A DNA stretch of 6,802 nucleotides from Acetobacteraceae bacterium (GCA_027489135.1 JAIYAI010000744.1:1-6802), one strand, 5' to 3'; counted from the first letter of the stretch, positions 1 through 6,802 are shown. The notes: generated by a model not told the origin, from the letters alone. Translations and numbers: made by a program.

Positions 1-1260
1 GTTACCTGCGGCGCCGGCGAGAAGATTGGCCCGGGCGTCTCCCACCAGCGTGTCGTTCCCGGAGCCGCCGATCAGCCCCTCGACCGCGTTGCCGGTGAAG
101 ACGTCGGCCTTCGAGTTCGTAGCGGCGAGGAGGTCCACCGCGATCCCATAGCCCAGGCCGGCATAGCTGACCGTGTCGTTGCCCGCCCCGCCCTCCAGCG
201 TATCCCAGCCGTCGCCGGCGAGCAGCAGGTCGTCGCCGATGCCGCCCGCAAGCAGATTGCCCCGCTCGTCGCCCTCCAGCGTGTCGTTGCCGTTGCCGCC
301 CGTAAGGTCGACGATGCCGACGAGCACGTCGCCCTCCGCATCGCCGCCATGACCGGTGCCCTCCGGTATCGAGACACGGACCGCGGCCGAGCCGACATAG
401 CTGACCATCGCCAGGCCGGCGCCGACCAGCGTGTCGGCACCACCGCGTCCGACCAGCACATCGAGCCCGCCCGTTCCCCCGTCCAGCCGGTTCGCCCCCG
501 CGGTGCCCGAGAGCGTGTCGGATAAGATCGAACCGATCAGGTCCTCGAAGTTCAACAGCGAGTCGCCCTCGGCCTCGCCGCCGAAACCCCGGCCGAGCAG
601 CGTGCCGCCGGAGCCGAGCGCGTAGGCGAGATCGACCGAGACCCCGGTCAGCGTGGCTCCGGCATAGCTGGCGGCGTCCCGCCCATCCCCGCCATCCATC
701 GCGTCCTGACCGTCGCCGCCGGCGATGAGGTTGTCGCCTGCATCTCCGGTGATCTGGTCCGCGTAGATCGTTCCGACGACGGCCTCGACGCCCGAAAGGC
801 TGTCGGTGCCGGCCAGCGTGACGATTGCCGTGCCGGTGGCAAGGTTCAGCACCACCGGGGCGCCGAGGTTGACGAGGCTGTAGTCGACCGTGTCGAAGCC
901 GGTCCCGCCGAGGATCGTATCGTTCCCCGCGTCCTCCACGAAGCGGTCGTTCCCGGCGCCGCCGATCATCCGGTTCGCGAAGACATCGCCGGTCAGCGTG
1001 TCGTCGCCCGACCCGCCCTCCAGCCCCTCGATGCCCGCGAGCTGGTCATTTCCGTCGCCGGCGGCGAGGGACAGGGCCTTCCCCTGGACCTCCGTCGCCC
1101 AGCTCGCCAGATCGAGGCCTGCACCGCCGACGAGGGTGTCCGCCCCGCCGGCCCCCGCCAACCAGTCGTCGCCCGCCCCGCCCTCCAGCCGGTTTCCAGC
1201 CGCCGTGCCGCTCAGGCTGTCGGCGAAGGCCGACCCTGCAAGACCCTCAAAGCCCGTGAA
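1..1260 (-). repeat. RTX modules 19-23, running off the window (residues 1839-2258)
   Basis: Landmarks are W1892, Y1965, Y2037, Y2126 and Y2204. Spacing is tight (72-89 residues), so each module has only two to four nonapeptides. Representative segments are DTVDYSLVNLGAPVVLNLAT, DAASYAGATLTGVSVDLAYA and DTVSYAGLGYGIAVDLLAA. Some exit motifs are altered, as in GDVLVGIVDLTGGNGNDTL, which lacks the glutamate after GI. The last visible residues are NLLAGAAGN, still inside a repeat, so the protein continues past the edge with no sign of a terminal secretion signal. Confidence 0.85.
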
Positions 1261-4200
1261 GCTCGCCAGTCCGGTGGTCGAGACCGGGCCGGACGCCGGC
1301 AGCGCCTCGATCACCGGCCGGCCCAGCGCGTAATGGGGATCCGTCAGGGCGAGGCGCACGGCAAGGTCCGCACCATCGAAGCTGAGCACGTCGAAGCCGT
1401 TGCCGCCGTCAAGACGAATGACGATGGCGGCGGCAGCGAGTTGCGCGGCATCGCCACCGAAGCCGACGCCGGTCTCACCGAAGGCGGCGATTGTGTCATC
1501 GCCGCCGAGCCCGCTGATCGAATCCCGGCCGCCTCCCCCGGTCAGCAGGTTCGCCCCGCCATCACCTTCGATCGTGTCGTCCCCGGCCGATCCGGCGACG
1601 CCCTCGATGCCGGAAAACGCATCCCCCGTCGCTTCCCCTGCGCTGCCCATGCCCGTGGCGAGGGAGACCGCGACACCCGTCGCGGCGCTCCGGTAGTCGG
1701 CGAGGTCGAAGCCGGTCCCGCCAAGGATGGAATCGATCCCGGCGCTGCCGGCCAGCGTGTCGTCGCCCTCGCCGCCCGCGAGGCTGTCATCGCCAGCGCC
1801 GCCGGTCAGCGAATCAGCACCCGCCGCGCCGGCTAGGCTGTCGTCGCCCGCCGCACCGGCGACGGCATTGCCGAGGCCGTCGCCGGCGAGCGTGTCGCCG
1901 AAGGCCGATCCTTCGAGATCCTCGACGTCGGAAAGGCTGTCGCCCGCCGCCTCGCCGGCGCTACCGCTTGCCGCGCCGAGGTCGACCGCCACGCCGGCGG
2001 CCGCGTCCGCGTAGCGTGCGAGGTCCCGTCCGGCACCGCCCGCCATGGTGTCGGCTCCGGCGCCCCCCTCCAGCGTATCCTCGCCCGACAGCCCGGTCAG
2101 GACGTCGCCGCCGCCGAGGCCGCGCAGCAGGCTGCCCGCCGTGGCGGCCATGAGTGTGTCACCGAAGGCGGAACCCTCCGCGTCTTCGATGAGCAGGAGG
2201 GTGTCGTTGACCGCACCACCCGCGACGCCGTCCTCGAGCGCGACCAGCACGCCGTCGCCAAGCGTCAGGTCGGCGTAGCTCACCCGGTCCCGGCCCGGGC
2301 CGCCGTTCACCTGGTTCGCGCCTGTGCCCGGACGCAGCGTGTCATCCCCGCCGAGTCCCTGCAGCCTGTCGTTTCCGGCGCCGCCCGAGAGCAGGTTGTT
2401 TCCGTCGTCGCCGCCCAGGTCGTCGCCGAAGTCCGAACCTTCCAGCGCCTCGATTCCGATCAGGATGTCGCCGGTCGCGTCGCTGAAGGCGCCGAAGTGG
2501 TAGATGCCGGCGACCGGGAGGAGGCGGATCGAGACCGGGCCGGCGCCGCCGGCATAGCTCACGAGGTCGAAGCCCGTGCCGCCGTCGAGCAGGTCGGCAC
2601 CGCCACCGCCGTTCAGCGTATCCGCGCCGTCGCGGCCAAGCAGCGTATCCTGCCCCCCCGCGCCGAGCAGGCGGTTCGCCGCCGCGTCGCCGGCGATCGA
2701 GTCGAAGCCGAAGGTGCCGACCACCGCCTCGATGCCGAACAGGATGTCGCCGGCGGCGATGTCCCCGGTCGCCGTCCCGGCCTCGAGGTCGAGGGTGATG
2801 GCGAGGAGGGAGGCGCTGTAGTCGACCGTGTCGAATCCGCCATTGCCCTCGATCGTATCGATGCCGGCCGTACCGATGATCAGGTCGTCGCCGCCGCCGC
2901 CCGCCAGCCGGTCCTGCCCCGCAAGCCCCTTCAGCGTGTCGTTGCCGCTGCCACCGATCGCGCCCTGGACGGATTCCACCACGTCGCCCGCCGCGTCGTC
3001 GCCGACGAAGCTGCCGACGCCGAGATCGATGGCGAGCGCGCCCGTGGACGAGCCGTAGGACACGACGTTGAAGCCGGCGCCGCCGCGGATGATGTCGGCA
3101 CCCCCGCCACCTTCCATCGTGTCGTCGCCACCATTGCCCCGTAGCTCATTCGGATTGGCGTCGCCGATCAGCAGGTCGGCATGGGCGGATCCCCAGAGGC
3201 TGAGGATGTTGATCAGGATGTCCCCGACGGCCTCGCCCCACGAGCCTAAGCCGGCGCCGAGGCTCACCGAGACGCCGGAGTCCGCGTTCACGTAGGACGC
3301 CACGGCGCCGTCCGGACCACCGTCGAGGTCGTCCTGTCCGGCACCGCCCTCGAGGATCCCGAAGCCGTCGCCGTCCTGCAGGGTATCGTTTCCCGCGCCG
3401 CCGACGAGGGAATCGATCCCGGCGCCGCCGTCGAGGACGTCGTCGTCCTCGCCGCCGCGCAGCTCATCGTTGCCGCCCGCGCCGACCAGCGAGTCCTTGC
3501 CGTCGGCGCCGTCTATCGTCTCGCCGAAGTCGCCGCCGATGACGGCGTCCCTCCCCGCCGACCCGAGGAACCGCTCGATGCCGCTGATGGACGCCGTGTG
3601 GCTGGCGACGGTGTCGGCGCTGCCGGCCTGGACCAGTCTCACGCCGAAGACACCTGCGTTCGCATAGTCGGCGACGTCGATGCCGTCGCCCCCGTCCAGG
3701 ACATCGCGTTCATTGCCGGCGCGGCCGACGAAGGTATCGTTGCCCCCCCCGCCGACCAGGGTGTCCCGCCCCACGCCGCCTTCGAGCCGGTTGCCGAAAT
3801 CGTCGCCAGTCAGGCTGTCGTGGCTGAAAGACCCGACGATATCCTCGACGCCCTGGATGCTGCCCCCGCCGGACAGCGTGCCCGCCCCGAGGTCCACGGT
3901 GATGGCGCCCCCCTGCACGACAAGGCGGTCGCGCCCGGCCCCGCCGTCGATGGCGTGCCCGCCAGCGTTGCTGGCCAGGGTGTCGTCGCCGTCGCCGCCC
4001 TCCAGCGTATCCGTGCCGCCCTGGCCGGTCAGGCTGTCCGATCCCAAGCCGCCGATCAGGCGGTTGTCGCCGGAGGTGCCGGTCAGCGTGTCGTCGCCGT
4101 CGCCGCCCTCGAGGCCCTCGATGCCCGAGACGGAATCGCCGGAGGAGGAGGCCTCCAGCGCGCCGAGGTCGAGGGAGACGGCGCCCGCGCTGCCGGCCCA

Positions 4201-6774
4201 GCTGGCCACGTCCACGCCATCGCCGCCCGCCAGCGTATCGTTGCCGCCGCCCGCCTGCAGCGTGTCGTTGCCGGCGCCGCCGTCGAGGCTGTTGTCGCCC
4301 GCGTCGCCGCCGAGGCTGTCGTTCCCGCTGCCGCCGAGCAGGTGCTCGATGCCCGCGAGCTGATCGCCCGCGGCCTCGCCGCCCGCGCCGAAGGCGTTGC
4401 CGCCATTCAGCGCGATGACGACGCCCGCGGTGTCGCCGCGGTAGCTCGCCGTGTCGATGCCGTCCCCGCCGATCAGCAGGTCGGCGCCCGCGCCGCCCTC
4501 CAGCAGGTTGTTGCCGGCGTCCCCCGCCAGCGAGTCCGCGAAGACGGAGCCGACCAGGTCCTCGATGCCGTCGAGCACGTCGCCCTCGGCCTCGGCGAAT
4601 TGCGTGGTCACGAAGCCGATCGCGCCCATGGAGACGAAGACGCCGCCGGTCGCCGCGGCGTAGCTCGCCGTATCGCGGCCCTCGCCGCCGAACAGCTGGT
4701 CGCCATAGCCCGCGCCGCCGTCGAGGCGGTCGTCGCCCGCGCCGCCGGAGAGGATGTTGGCCTCGCCGTTTCCGGTCAGCGTGTCGTCGCCCGTGCCCCC
4801 CTCGACACCCTCGAAGCCGAGCAGCGTGTCGCCCGACGCGTCGCCGCCCGTGGCCGTGCCGGCGGCGAGATCCACGACCACGCCCACCGTGTCGGAGGCG
4901 TAGCTCGCGACGTCGGCGAAGCCGTCGCCACCGTCGACCAGGTCCGCCCCGCCGCGGCCCTCGACGGTGTCGTTGCCCCAGCCCCCCCGCAGCACGTTCG
5001 TCCCGGCGTCGCCGCGCAGCGCGTCGGCGCCCCAGCCGCCGACGACGTTCTCGACGCTCGTGAAGCTGTCGCCGCCGCCCCCGGCGAGGTCGGCGACGAC
5101 GTCGTCGAACTCGTCCGCGTAGCTCGCCGTGTCGTCACCCGCACCGCCCGCCAACTGGTCGGCGCCCGCGCCGCCCACCAGCAGGTCGTCGCCGCCGCCG
5201 CCGGAGAGCTGATCGTCGCCCGCACCGCCCGTCAGCATGTTCGCGCCGTCGTCGCCCGTGATCGTGTCGGCATGGTCCGAACCGAGCACCGCCTCGATGC
5301 CGACAAGCGTGTCTCCGGCCGCCGTTGCCCGCGCGCCGCGCCCGGTCGAAAGGTCGACCACCACGCCGCCAGCCGCGTCGGCATAGTCCGCGAGGTCGGC
5401 CGCGCCATCCCCGCCTACCAGCGAATCACCTGCCGATCCGCCGCGCAGGGTGTCGTCGCCCTCACCGCCCGTCAGCGTATCGGCACCGCCGCCGCCCTCG
5501 AGCAGGTCGGCCCCCTCGCCGCCGGCGAGGGAATCGTGCCCGCCCCCGCCCTGCAGCCAGTCCAGCCCGGCCCGGCCCGACAGGGTGTCGTCGCCGGCGC
5601 GCCCCACCAGCAGGTCGTCGCTGGCGTCGGCGCCGGCGAGGACATCGCCCGCGCCCGAGCCGAGGACCGTGGCGACGCCGACCAGCACGTCGCCCGCCGC
5701 GTCCCCGCCCGTCGCCGCCGCGCCCGAGCCGAGGTCCACCTGCACGGCGGCCGAGGAGGCGCCGTAGTCGACGGTGCCGCCTTGCATCGTGTCGGCGCCC
5801 GCGCCGCCGATCAGACGGCTGCCGTAGATCCCCTGGAGCAGGTCGTTCCCGTCGCCGCCCGTCAACGTATCCTGGCCGTTGCCAATGAGCGTATCCGCGC
5901 CCGCCGCGCCGACGAGCCGCGACGCGCCGAAGCCGCTGACGATGGAATCGTCGCCGCCGCCACCCTGGAGCGTATCGAGGCCGCCCTCGTCCGTGATCGT
6001 ATCGGCGCCATCGCCGCCGATGAGCAGGTCCAGTCCGAAGCCACCCTCGAGGCGGTCGGCCCCGGTGCTGCCCTGCAGCGTATCGTCACCCAAGCCGCCC
6101 GAGAGCGAATCATCGCCCCCAGCCCCGGACAGCAGGTTATCCACGAAGGATCCGGTCAGCGTGTCGCCGAAGGCCGAACCGGTCAGGTTCTCCACGCCGA
6201 ACAGGAAGTCGCCTGTGGCATGGCCGCCATCGACCACCGGCTCGCCGCCATCGCCGCCGCCGGGGCCGAGATCCACGCGCACGGCGCTGGTCGAGGCGGC
6301 GTAGCGCACCGTGTCGATGCCGTCGTCGCCGAACAGCGCATCCGCCCCGGCGCCCGCGACCAGCAGGTCGTCGCCGGCGCCCGCGGCCAGCAGGCCGCCG
6401 GCCGATCCGGCGAGGAGGGTGTCGGCGCCCGCTCCGCCGCTCAGGGTCGCGGCAGGGCCCGACCCGGCCAGCAGCTTGTCGTTGCCGGCGCCCCCGTCGA
6501 GGCTGTCGGCGCCCGACGCGGCGAACAGCACATCGTCGCCAACGCCGCCCAGCAGCGTATCTGACCCCACCTCGCCGCGCAGCGTATCGTCCCCGCCCTG
6601 CCCGAGCACCAGGTCGGCGCCGCCGAGGCCGGTGATCGAATCATCGCCGCCCTCCGTGACATCGGCGTTCTCCTCGGGCGTGCCGCCGCCGAGAAGAATG
6701 TCTCCGTAGATCCCGTCATCCGAGGCACTGCCGGTCAGCGTTTCGGGATCGAGGGTGCCGATGATGGGCGACAT
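1..6774 (-). CDS. Giant RTX (hemolysin-type) calcium-binding repeat protein, C-terminus missing
   Basis: The frame is open for 2258 codons from the ATG at 6772-6774 to the window edge. The protein starts MSPIIGTLDPETLTGSASDD and is built almost wholly from RTX nonapeptides such as GGAGNDTL, GGDGDDTL and GGAGADLL. In known RTX proteins the G and D side chains of successive turns bind calcium in a parallel beta-roll. Linkers of the type SYA...GVVVDL...GDTLLGIE...GS separate the repeat blocks, giving 23 modules. There is no N-terminal signal peptide, membrane segment or recognised enzymatic domain. Cysteine is absent and lysine occurs only five times (residues 100, 1093, 1282, 1899, 2222), in keeping with an acidic, type I secreted protein. 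That secretion signal would be C-terminal and is off the window, so export by an ABC/HlyD/TolC system is inferred. The role (surface layer, matrix, adhesion or calcium-dependent scaffold) cannot be decided; a catalytic or adhesin domain could still lie in the missing part. The next methionine is near residue 330, which favours the chosen start, although the upstream frame is also open to the window edge. Confidence 0.95.
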   Translation of the reverse strand, partial: MSPIIGTLDPETLTGSASDDGIYGDILLGGGTPEENADVTEGGDDSITGLGGADLVLGQGGDDTLRGEVGSDTLLGGVGDDVLFAASGADSLDGGAGNDKLLAGSGPAATLSGGAGADTLLAGSAGGLLAAGAGDDLLVAGAGADALFGDDGIDTVRYAASTSAVRVDLGPGGGDGGEPVVDGGHATGDFLFGVENLTGSAFGDTLTGSFVDNLLSGAGGDDSLSGGLGDDTLQGSTGADRLEGGFGLDLLIGGDGADTITDEGGLDTLQGGGGDDSIVSGFGASRLVGAAGADTLIGNGQDTLTGGDGNDLLQGIYGSRLIGGAGADTMQGGTVDYGASSAAVQVDLGSGAAATGGDAAGDVLVGVATVLGSGAGDVLAGADASDDLLVGRAGDDTLSGRAGLDWLQGGGGHDSLAGGEGADLLEGGGGADTLTGGEGDDTLRGGSAGDSLVGGDGAADLADYADAAGGVVVDLSTGRGARATAAGDTLVGIEAVLGSDHADTITGDDGANMLTGGAGDDQLSGGGGDDLLVGGAGADQLAGGAGDDTASYADEFDDVVADLAGGGGDSFTSVENVVGGWGADALRGDAGTNVLRGGWGNDTVEGRGGADLVDGGDGFADVASYASDTVGVVVDLAAGTATGGDASGDTLLGFEGVEGGTGDDTLTGNGEANILSGGAGDDRLDGGAGYGDQLFGGEGRDTASYAAATGGVFVSMGAIGFVTTQFAEAEGDVLDGIEDLVGSVFADSLAGDAGNNLLEGGAGADLLIGGDGIDTASYRGDTAGVVIALNGGNAFGAGGEAAGDQLAGIEHLLGGSGNDSLGGDAGDNSLDGGAGNDTLQAGGGNDTLAGGDGVDVASWAGSAGAVSLDLGALEASSSGDSVSGIEGLEGGDGDDTLTGTSGDNRLIGGLGSDSLTGQGGTDTLEGGDGDDTLASNAGGHAIDGGAGRDRLVVQGGAITVDLGAGTLSGGGSIQGVEDIVGSFSHDSLTGDDFGNRLEGGVGRDTLVGGGGNDTFVGRAGNERDVLDGGDGIDVADYANAGVFGVRLVQAGSADTVASHTASISGIERFLGSAGRDAVIGGDFGETIDGADGKDSLVGAGGNDELRGGEDDDVLDGGAGIDSLVGGAGNDTLQDGDGFGILEGGAGQDDLDGGPDGAVASYVNADSGVSVSLGAGLGSWGEAVGDILINILSLWGSAHADLLIGDANPNELRGNGGDDTMEGGGGADIIRGGAGFNVVSYGSSTGALAIDLGVGSFVGDDAAGDVVESVQGAIGGSGNDTLKGLAGQDRLAGGGGDDLIIGTAGIDTIEGNGGFDTVDYSASLLAITLDLEAGTATGDIAAGDILFGIEAVVGTFGFDSIAGDAAANRLLGAGGQDTLLGRDGADTLNGGGGADLLDGGTGFDLVSYAGGAGPVSIRLLPVAGIYHFGAFSDATGDILIGIEALEGSDFGDDLGGDDGNNLLSGGAGNDRLQGLGGDDTLRPGTGANQVNGGPGRDRVSYADLTLGDGVLVALEDGVAGGAVNDTLLLIEDAEGSAFGDTLMAATAGSLLRGLGGGDVLTGLSGEDTLEGGAGADTMAGGAGRDLARYADAAAGVAVDLGAASGSAGEAAGDSLSDVEDLEGSAFGDTLAGDGLGNAVAGAAGDDSLAGAAGADSLTGGAGDDSLAGGEGDDTLAGSAGIDSILGGTGFDLADYRSAATGVAVSLATGMGSAGEATGDAFSGIEGVAGSAGDDTIEGDGGANLLTGGGGRDSISGLGGDDTIAAFGETGVGFGGDAAQLAAAAIVIRLDGGNGFDVLSFDGADLAVRLALTDPHYALGRPVIEALPASGPVSTTGLASFTGFEGLAGSAFADSLSGTAAGNRLEGGAGDDWLAGAGGADTLVGGAGLDLASWATEVQGKALSLAAGDGNDQLAGIEGLEGGSGDDTLTGDVFANRMIGGAGNDRFVEDAGNDTILGGTGFDTVDYSLVNLGAPVVLNLATGTAIVTLAGTDSLSGVEAVVGTIYADQITGDAGDNLIAGGDGQDAMDGGDGRDAASYAGATLTGVSVDLAYALGSGGTLLGRGFGGEAEGDSLLNFEDLIGSILSDTLSGTAGANRLDGGTGGLDVLVGRGGADTLVGAGLAMVSYVGSAAVRVSIPEGTGHGGDAEGDVLVGIVDLTGGNGNDTLEGDERGNLLAGGIGDDLLLAGDGWDTLEGGAGNDTVSYAGLGYGIAVDLLAATNSKADVFTGNAVEGLIGGSGNDTLVGDARANLLAGAAGN
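1261..1485 (-). other. Atypical repeat-poor insert with degenerate module 18 (residues 1764-1838)
   Basis: This is the longest stretch with few RTX turns. It reads AAFGETGVGFGGDAAQLA, AAAIVIRLDGGNGFDVLSF, DGADLAVRLALTDPHYALG, then RPVIEALPASGPVSTTGLAS. Only GGNGFDVLSF resembles the usual approach to a linker, with F1799 in place of the tyrosine, and LAVRLAL resembles the hydrophobic strand. The proline-containing tail (PHYALGRPVIEALPASGP) has no counterpart in the other modules. The block rejoins the normal pattern at FTGFEGLAGSAFADSL. I cannot assign it to a domain; an expanded linker is the simplest reading. Confidence 0.6.
1486..3666 (-). repeat. RTX modules 10-17 (residues 1037-1763)
   Basis: Eight more modules have landmarks at Y1037, Y1161, Y1240, Y1319, Y1407, Y1500, Y1588 and Y1694. 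Module 10 has an unusual linker (YANAGVFGVRLVQAGSAD, then ISGIERFLGS) lacking the VDL and GD-x-L elements. Module 14 has a longer linker with an aromatic patch (VSIRLLPVAGIYHFGAFSD). Module 11 carries ILINILSLWGS in place of the usual L-x-G-I-E, losing the conserved glutamate. The others are close to consensus, for example ARYADAAAGVAVDLGAASGS followed by AGEAAGDSLSDVEDLEGSAF. Confidence 0.85.
3667..5769 (-). repeat. RTX modules 2-9 (residues 336-1036)
   Basis: Eight linker-plus-repeat modules have their aromatic landmarks at Y337, Y464, Y552, Y625, Y705, Y778, W859 and the degenerate V953. A typical copy reads DVASYASDTVGVVVDLAAG, then TATGGDASGDTLLGFEGVEG, then GGTGDDTLTGNGEANILSGG. Module 4 contains the pair GGWGAD and GGWGND 18 residues apart, with tryptophan replacing the small residue at the variable position (W581, W599). 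Module 9 has lost the aromatic (GRDRLVVQGGAITVDLGAG) but keeps the strand and the GVEDIVGS exit. Copies have diverged in protein and codons, so this is an old array rather than a recent exact tandem duplication. Confidence 0.85.
3743..3750 (-). repeat. Eight-base G homopolymer on the coding strand
   Basis: The plus strand has eight consecutive C, read as G on the coding strand, within codons for the GGGGND turn of module 10. Seven-base runs of the same kind occur at 2653-2659 and 4982-4988. The reading frame is intact on both sides of all three. Confidence 0.9.
5770..6180 (-). repeat. Longest uninterrupted RTX nonapeptide array (residues 199-335)
   Basis: About fifteen turns run without an SYA-type linker, for example GGDDSLSGGLGDDTLQGSTG and GGFGLDLLIGGDGAD. 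Most turns keep the GxD calcium ligands. Some are degenerate: SGFGASRLVGAAGADTLIG lacks one aspartate, and GNGQDTLTGG is one residue short. By analogy with solved RTX beta-rolls this would form the longest continuous roll in the window. It ends at GGAGADTMQGGTVDYG, where module 2 begins. Confidence 0.85.
6181..6306 (-). other. First inter-repeat linker (module 1, residues 157-198)
   Basis: The segment reads RYAASTSAVRVDLGPGGG, then a Gly/Asp-rich stretch with PVVDGGHATGDFLFGVENLT. It carries all the recurring linker elements: the aromatic after D-x-x, a short hydrophobic strand ending VDL, and GD-x-L-x-G-(V/I)-E before GS. The second half, GVENLTGSAFGDTL, is the usual re-entry into nonapeptides. 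Such linkers alternate with beta-roll blocks in large RTX proteins and probably cap or space the rolls, which is an inference. Confidence 0.75.
6307..6774 (-). repeat. N-terminal RTX repeat block (residues 1-156)
   Basis: Repeats begin within the first ten residues, so there is no separate N-terminal domain. Clear nonapeptides include GGDDSITGL, GGADLVLGQ, GGDDTLRGE and GGAGNDKLLAG. From about residue 100 the block becomes alanine- and leucine-rich (LLAGSGPAATLSGGAGAD, then LLAGSAGGLLAAGAGDD). Several turns here have lost the calcium-binding aspartate, so this stretch may bind calcium less well than the rest. It ends at GDDGIDTVRY, where the first linker starts. Confidence 0.85.
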
Positions 6775-6784
6775 GGCGTGATGT

Positions 6785-6789
6785 TCCTT
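6785..6789 (-). promoter_or_regulatory. Possible ribosome binding site (AAGGA)
   Basis: On the minus strand AAGGA lies 10 bases before the ATG at 6774. The spacing is slightly long but usable, and it supports this start. The remaining upstream bases to 6802 are too few to judge a promoter, and none is visible. Confidence 0.5.
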
Positions 6790-6802
6790 GGCTGGACGTC
6801 GA

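Noticed and set aside
1333..3144. Shorter plus-strand open frames (for example 1333-1836 and 2497-3144)
   Set aside because: They have the same antisense composition as the 988-codon frame and no domain. They are shadows of the minus-strand gene.
3601..3960. Possible frameshift or decay around the degenerate modules 9 and 10
   Set aside because: Codon-by-codon translation stays in frame with normal RTX turns on both sides, so the divergence is substitution rather than frame loss.
72..5225. Minus-strand open frames in other phases (for example 72-461 and 4776-5225)
   Set aside because: They are Ser/Arg/Thr/Ala-rich out-of-frame readings of GGxGxD codons, lying wholly inside the in-frame RTX gene.
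3598..6564. Long plus-strand open frame of 988 codons as a real gene
   Set aside because: It is exactly antisense to the RTX gene with shared codon boundaries. Its product is a low-complexity Ala/Val/Arg/Asp/Gln mixture with no family resemblance, and it is explained by avoidance of TTA, CTA and TCA in the real gene.
1..6774. CRISPR array or non-coding DNA satellite
   Set aside because: The short repeats have no constant repeat and unique spacer structure. They vary at synonymous positions, and the period is in whole codons, as expected of a protein repeat.
1..6774. PE_PGRS-type glycine-rich protein of mycobacteria
   Set aside because: The repeats carry the regular aspartate and leucine positions of RTX nonapeptides, linkers of the RTX type are present, and no PE domain starts the protein.
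6775..6802. Promoter or upstream gene
   Set aside because: Only 28 bases are available; apart from the AAGGA there is nothing that can be supported.

Overview
The window is occupied almost wall to wall by one gene on the minus strand. It starts at an ATG at 6774 and reads leftward without a stop to base 1, giving 2258 codons. I translated every codon in this frame and found no stop and no frameshift. The product is the N-terminal part of a giant RTX protein (hemolysin-type, calcium-binding, glycine/aspartate-rich nonapeptide repeats of the form GGxGxDxLx). The C-terminus lies beyond the left edge. Only 28 bases of upstream DNA are present at the right edge; they hold a possible ribosome binding site.

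The DNA is very GC-rich (about 70% by eye), and the repeat grammar is the kind common in alphaproteobacteria such as Rhodobacterales, Rhizobiales/Methylobacterium and Rhodospirillales. No finer taxonomic call is possible from repeats alone.

Layout, N to C terminus (right to left). (1) 6307-6774: an opening block of RTX repeats with no signal peptide. (2) 6181-6306: the first non-repeat linker. (3) 5770-6180: the longest unbroken nonapeptide array. (4) 3667-5769: modules 2-9. (5) 1486-3666: modules 10-17. (6) 1261-1485: an atypical, repeat-poor insert carrying module 18. (7) 1-1260: modules 19-23. A module is a linker (D-x-x-S-Y-A, then a G-V-x-V-D-L strand, then G-D-x-L-x-G-I-E-x-x-x-G-S) followed by two to five nonapeptides, repeating every 72-127 residues in most of the protein.

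The translated part has no cysteine, only five lysines, many aspartates and no recognisable catalytic or adhesin domain. The likely picture is a type I secreted protein that stays unfolded in the low-calcium cytoplasm and folds into stacked beta-rolls on meeting extracellular calcium. The C-terminal secretion signal and any HlyB/HlyD/TolC-type exporter genes are outside the window. Long open frames on the plus strand, including one of 988 codons, are antisense shadows of this gene. I see no RNA gene, mobile element, CRISPR array or second real gene.
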